Of a stretch of DNA of 25,596 nucleotides, positions 22,836-25,596 are shown piece by piece. The position numbers were made by a program, and so were the translations under genes. The notes under the pieces are model-generated. The model was not told the origin of the DNA. It saw only the letters and a list, made by a program, of their open reading frames with translations, and searched no databases. Each line of letters starts with the position of its first letter. The stretch's first letter is position 1. Source of the stretch: Deltaproteobacteria bacterium (lineage in GTDB: Bacteria > Desulfobacterota_C > Deferrisomatia > Deferrisomatales > JACRMM01); the NCBI GenBank assembly GCA_016218905.1, contig JACRCS010000113.1:1-25596 (forward strand), read 5' to 3'.

Positions 22836-23162
22836 TCAGTGGAGCGTGCGCCCGGTGTGGCCATCGCCGCTCTCGGGCGCTCTGCTGCGGCCGCGCACTT
22901 TGCCGCGGGCCCTCGCCGTGCTGTAAGAGTCGAGGGCTCGCCGGCTCCCCAGCGCGACCGCCACCGCCAGAGCGATGGCCGTGGGCCCGAAGAAGGCCGA
23001 GGCGATCACCGAGGGGAAGAGGACGGCCGAGCAGAGCAGCTCGGCCCCCAGAAACGCCGCGAAGATCAAGACGGCGAGCCTGGACCCGCTACCCGGCCCC
23101 CGAAGGGCAGCGCCTCGTCCCTTCCGGAAGTCCACAAAGACCACGTTCTTCACCGGCTTCAT
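22836..23162 (-). CDS. Small two-segment membrane protein, unknown
   Basis: A 108-residue protein starting MKPVKNVVFVDFRKGRG, then hydrophobic segments LAVLIFAAFLGAELLCSAVLF and VIASAFFGPTAIALAVAVALG (two likely membrane spans), then an Arg/Ser-rich tail. The ATG at 23162 has GGAGGC about seven bases upstream, so the start is well supported. An in-frame upstream ATG at 23204 is less likely. It is 102 bases from the LOG gene and on the same strand. No family recognised. Confidence 0.65.
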   Translation of the reverse strand: MKPVKNVVFVDFRKGRGAALRGPGSGSRLAVLIFAAFLGAELLCSAVLFPSVIASAFFGPTAIALAVAVALGSRRALDSYSTARARGKVRGRSRAPESGDGHTGRTLH

Positions 23163-23270
23163 GGGGCCGCCTCCAGGCCGCGTCTCGCTCGAAACTTGTC
23201 TCATCCTAACACCGGGAACCTTTTCAGGGAACCGGGAACCTGCTCGCGCGCGGCCCGCGCCCGGGAGCCG

Positions 23271-23346
23271 CGGGTTTTCGGTTCTCGGTTATCGGTTCGC
23301 AGGAGATAAAGACCGAAAAACCGACAACCGAAGCCCGAAAACCGGG
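23271..23346. repeat. Imperfect inverted repeat of TCGGTT/AACCGA words
   Basis: Left arm 23271-23297 (words TTTTCGG, TTCTCGG, TTATCGG) faces right arm 23311-23346 (ACCGAAAAACCG, ACAACCGA, CCCGAAAACCGG). The repeat shares an exact 14-mer (AAACCGACAACCGA) at 23318-23331 with 5937-5950. It fills the divergent gap between the membrane protein and M48 genes, which also has GGGAACC word repeats at about 23213-23240. Confidence 0.6.
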
Positions 23347-23376
23347 ATATGCTCCTCTGCCAACCCCGCCGCCGAA

Positions 23377-23406
23377 TTCCGACCCACAGAGTTTTTGGGG
23401 TACAAT
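23377..23406 (+). promoter_or_regulatory. Candidate promoter of the M48-TPR gene
   Basis: TACAAT at 23401-23406 matches the -10 consensus at five of six. TTCCGA (23377-23382), 18 bases before, is a weak -35. Transcription would start near 23412, about 25 nt before the ATG at 23437. Confidence 0.5.
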
Positions 23407-23436
23407 GACCGCTACCCTTCAGACCGGCCGGACAGG

Positions 23437-25257
23437 ATGTACGGTAGCCTACTCACTTTCTTGATCGCCATCGTGGTCCAGGCGCTCGGGCCCCGGGCTG
23501 CTCACGCGGTCTGGACGCCCTCGGACGCCCTGCACCTGGGCCTCTACCCGGTGGGCGTGTGGCTCGTCCTCCGTTTCCGGCTCCGCCGCCTGATGGCCCA
23601 GGCCCTGCACGACGAGGAGCCTCGAGCGCTCCGGATCGGCTTCACGGGTCTGATCCAGCTCTATCAGACCGCGCTCCTCGTGCCCTTCGCGGTCCTCATC
23701 TACGCGACCAAGTACCCGGACCTCGTGGTCGACCGGGTCTCCGCCCACTCGGAGGTGCTCGGCGGGGCCTTGGGCATCCTGCCCTTCGCCCTCTTCCTCC
23801 TGATCCTCTGGTGGGAGGCCTACCCGCTCCAGGGGGTCCTCTTCGGCCGCTCGGGCACGCGGCTCGGTTTCGTCGCCTCCCACGCCCGCATGGAGCTCCC
23901 CGTCCTCCTCCCGTGGCTCCTGCTCCTGGCGATCCTCGACGTCTTTCGGCGGGCCGCCCCGGCGGCGTACCACGCGATCCAGACGAACGTCCTGCTCCAA
24001 CTCCTCTACGCCCCGGCGTTCCTGCTCCTGGTGGGCATCTTCCTGCCGGTGCTGGTGAAATCCATGTGGGGCTGCGTGCCCATGCCGGCAGGCCCGCAGC
24101 GCGACCGGCTGAAGAGCCTCTCGGCGAGGCTCGGCCTCAAGATCGGGGAGATCCTCTACTGGCCGCTCCTCCAGGGCAAGGTGATGACGGCCGGCGTCTT
24201 CGGGCTCCTTCCCCGGTTCCGGTACCTCCTGATCACTCCCGCGCTCGCCGACGTGCTGAGCCCGGCGGAGCTCGACGGCGTCGTGGCCCACGAGGCCGGC
24301 CACGTGCGGCACCGGCATCTCTGGTTCTACCTCCTCTTCTTCGTCGGATACATGGCCCTCTTCGCCGTCTTCCTGAGACTGGCGGAGACAGTCCTCGCGG
24401 CGTGGGAGATCGCGGACCCTGCGCTCCTCCACGCGCCGCGCGCGAGCCAGTACTCGTCCGCGGGGTTGACGGTCGGCCTGATCGTCGTGCTCTTCTTCTA
24501 TTTCCGGGTGGTCTTCGGGGCCGTCAGCCGGACCTTCGAGCGGCAGGCCGACGCCTACGCCCTTACGGCGCTGGGAGATCCCTTCCCGCTCATCTCGGCG
24601 CTGGAGCGGATCTCCTTCCACTCCGGGGACATCCGGGACCTGCCCTCGTGGCACCACGGTTCCATCGCCGAGCGGGTCGCGTTCCTCACCGCCGCGGCCG
24701 CGGATCCGGCCGTCCTGGCCGGTCACCGGCGCAACGTCGGCCGGCTCAAGGCCGCGTTCGGGACCGCGGTGGCGGTCCTCCTGGGCCTCGCTTTCCTCCT
24801 CTACGCCGGCCCGACCGACCGGGCCCTGGACTGGTTCGTCAAGGAGAAGGCCCTCCTCCACCGGCTGGAGGCACGCCCGCGCGACGTGCCCGCCCGCCTC
24901 GCGCTGGCGCTCCTCTATCAGTCCACGGGGAAGGAGCGCCAGGCGGAGAGCGCCTACCGGGAGGTGCTCCGCCTGAACCCGCGCCACGCCGAGGCCCTGA
25001 ACAACCTGGCGTGGCTCTACGCGACCACCACCGACCCGCAGCTCTACCGGCCGGATCGAGCGCTCCCCCTCGCCGAGCTCGCGGCGCAGCTCGAGCCCTC
25101 GCCTCACGTGCTCGACACCCTCGCGGAGGCCCGCTACCGGTCCCGCGACCGGCGCGGAGCGCTCGCCGCCATCGATCAGGCGCTCTCGATGAGGCCGCGA
25201 AACCGTGAATACTACCTGGCGCAACGAAAGAAGTTCCTGGAGGGAGCGGGCCCATGA
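23437..25257 (+). CDS. Multi-pass M48-type zinc metalloprotease with TPR repeats
   Basis: A 606-residue membrane protease. Several hydrophobic segments lie in the N-terminal half. The zinc site is HEAGH (H285, E286, H289) in VVAHEAGHVRHRH, with the third ligand Glu368 in FERQADAYAL, typical of M48 (HtpX/Ste24-like) enzymes. Two membrane segments flank residues 298-365 (WFYLLFFVGYMALFAVF, LIVVLFFYFRVVFG), and a further one is LLGLAFLLYAG near 449. TPR-like repeats follow (ARLALALLYQSTGKERQAE, AYREVLRLNPRHAEALNNLA, and AIDQALSMRPRNREYYLA). The ATG at 23437 is chosen because the hydrophobic start MYGSLLTFLIAIVVQALG follows and a -10 lies 30 nt upstream. Likely membrane-protein quality control. 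Its last bases overlap the next gene. Confidence 0.85.
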   Translation: MYGSLLTFLIAIVVQALGPRAAHAVWTPSDALHLGLYPVGVWLVLRFRLRRLMAQALHDEEPRALRIGFTGLIQLYQTALLVPFAVLIYATKYPDLVVDRVSAHSEVLGGALGILPFALFLLILWWEAYPLQGVLFGRSGTRLGFVASHARMELPVLLPWLLLLAILDVFRRAAPAAYHAIQTNVLLQLLYAPAFLLLVGIFLPVLVKSMWGCVPMPAGPQRDRLKSLSARLGLKIGEILYWPLLQGKVMTAGVFGLLPRFRYLLITPALADVLSPAELDGVVAHEAGHVRHRHLWFYLLFFVGYMALFAVFLRLAETVLAAWEIADPALLHAPRASQYSSAGLTVGLIVVLFFYFRVVFGAVSRTFERQADAYALTALGDPFPLISALERISFHSGDIRDLPSWHHGSIAERVAFLTAAAADPAVLAGHRRNVGRLKAAFGTAVAVLLGLAFLLYAGPTDRALDWFVKEKALLHRLEARPRDVPARLALALLYQSTGKERQAESAYREVLRLNPRHAEALNNLAWLYATTTDPQLYRPDRALPLAELAAQLEPSPHVLDTLAEARYRSRDRRGALAAIDQALSMRPRNREYYLAQRKKFLEGAGP

Positions 25258-25596
25258 GCGGCGCGAACGACCGGAGACCTCGCGCTTCGGGCCGCCTGAC
25301 GCGGCTGCTGGAGGGGCTCGCCGCGGTGCTGGAGGCGAGAGACCCCCCCGCGCCCCCGGCCGCGGGACCGGCCTTCTGCTGGGACGGAGGGGTCTTCCGT
25401 CCCGTCCGGCGCCGCGCCGCGGTCGATCCGGGCCTACTGACCGGCGTCGACCGGCAGAAGGAGGCCTTCTACGCCAACGTGCGGCGCTTCCTCGCCGAGG
25501 TCCCGTGCCACGACGTGCTGCTCTGGGGAGAACGGGGTACCGGGAAGTCGTCCCTCGTCCGCTGCCTCCTCGGCTGGCAGAAGCCGGAGTCGGGCC
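25254..25596 (+). CDS. DUF815-type AAA+ ATPase, truncated by window edge
   Basis: The first 114 residues of a PF05673 (DUF815)-like ATPase, starting at ATG 25254, which overlaps the M48 stop (ATGA). Visible family features: LLTGVDRQKEAFYANVRRF before the P-loop WGERGTGKSSLVRCLLG (Walker A). The rest, including Walker B, lies beyond the window. The overlap implies translational coupling with the M48 protease. Its role is unknown, though AAA+ partners of membrane proteases would fit. Confidence 0.8.
   Translation, partial: MSGANDRRPRASGRLTRLLEGLAAVLEARDPPAPPAAGPAFCWDGGVFRPVRRRAAVDPGLLTGVDRQKEAFYANVRRFLAEVPCHDVLLWGERGTGKSSLVRCLLGWQKPESG

Noticed and set aside
22748..23309. Plus-strand reading frames in the gap and across the small membrane gene
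   Set aside because: Products are Arg/Pro-rich without motifs, and the minus-strand frame has a ribosome site and membrane segments.
1..25596. tRNA or rRNA genes, transposases, attachment sites
   Set aside because: No conserved T-loop-like sequence, rRNA segment, transposase motif or flanking direct repeats were seen on either strand by reading.

Overview
The window is a high-GC bacterial chromosome segment. Codons are strongly G/C-ended and many long antisense frames stay open. The gene set suggests an anaerobic or facultative Gram-negative with Wood-Ljungdahl-type C1 metabolism: methylene-tetrahydrofolate reductase (MTHFR) fused into a heterodisulfide-reductase-like electron system, a lipoprotein multiheme cytochrome c, and secreted proteins with N-terminal signals. 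An Acidobacteriota-like or deltaproteobacterial-like source fits the style, but no marker here settles the phylum. I saw no rRNA, tRNA, CRISPR array, transposase or phage gene.

Region 1 (about 1-10260, plus strand) is the main feature. It is one long operon: metF1, hdrCB1, a two-headed hdrA, mvhD, metV, metF2, hdrCB2 and a CBS-ACT regulator, closed by a perfect 16-bp stem terminator. This resembles the MetVF-HdrABC-MvhD complex of acetogens such as Moorella thermoacetica. Here, however, the MetF and the fused HdrC-HdrB subunits are each present twice, flanking single copies of HdrA, MvhD and MetV. All Fe-S ligand sets in both copies are intact. A divergent gene begins at the left edge, and the shared upstream region holds two perfect palindromes.

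Region 2 (10321-14160, mostly minus strand) has eutBC (ethanolamine ammonia-lyase, no microcompartment genes in view). Next is a 12-heme CxxCH lipoprotein made of three repeated tetraheme modules, with a good promoter that has a hairpin at its predicted transcription start. The eutB upstream region carries a perfect 30-bp tandem duplication.

Region 3 (14161-17961) has two convergent secreted-protein genes that overlap by 9 bp: a glycosyl-hydrolase-like (GHL10/DUF187) protein with an apparent C-terminal parvulin domain, and a subtilisin-family protease with a polyglycine-Cys C-terminal anchor.

Region 4 (18086-23162, minus strand) is a housekeeping series transcribed toward lower coordinates: a small membrane protein, a LOG-family protein, a penicillin-binding transpeptidase, a small acidic protein and argS.

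Region 5 (23437-end, plus strand) has a multi-pass M48 metalloprotease with TPRs, overlapping the start of a DUF815-type AAA+ ATPase cut by the window edge. Short degenerate word repeats (CCGA/TCGG types, and GTCC/GGAC types) lie in several intergenic spots, and have grown around and into mvhD.
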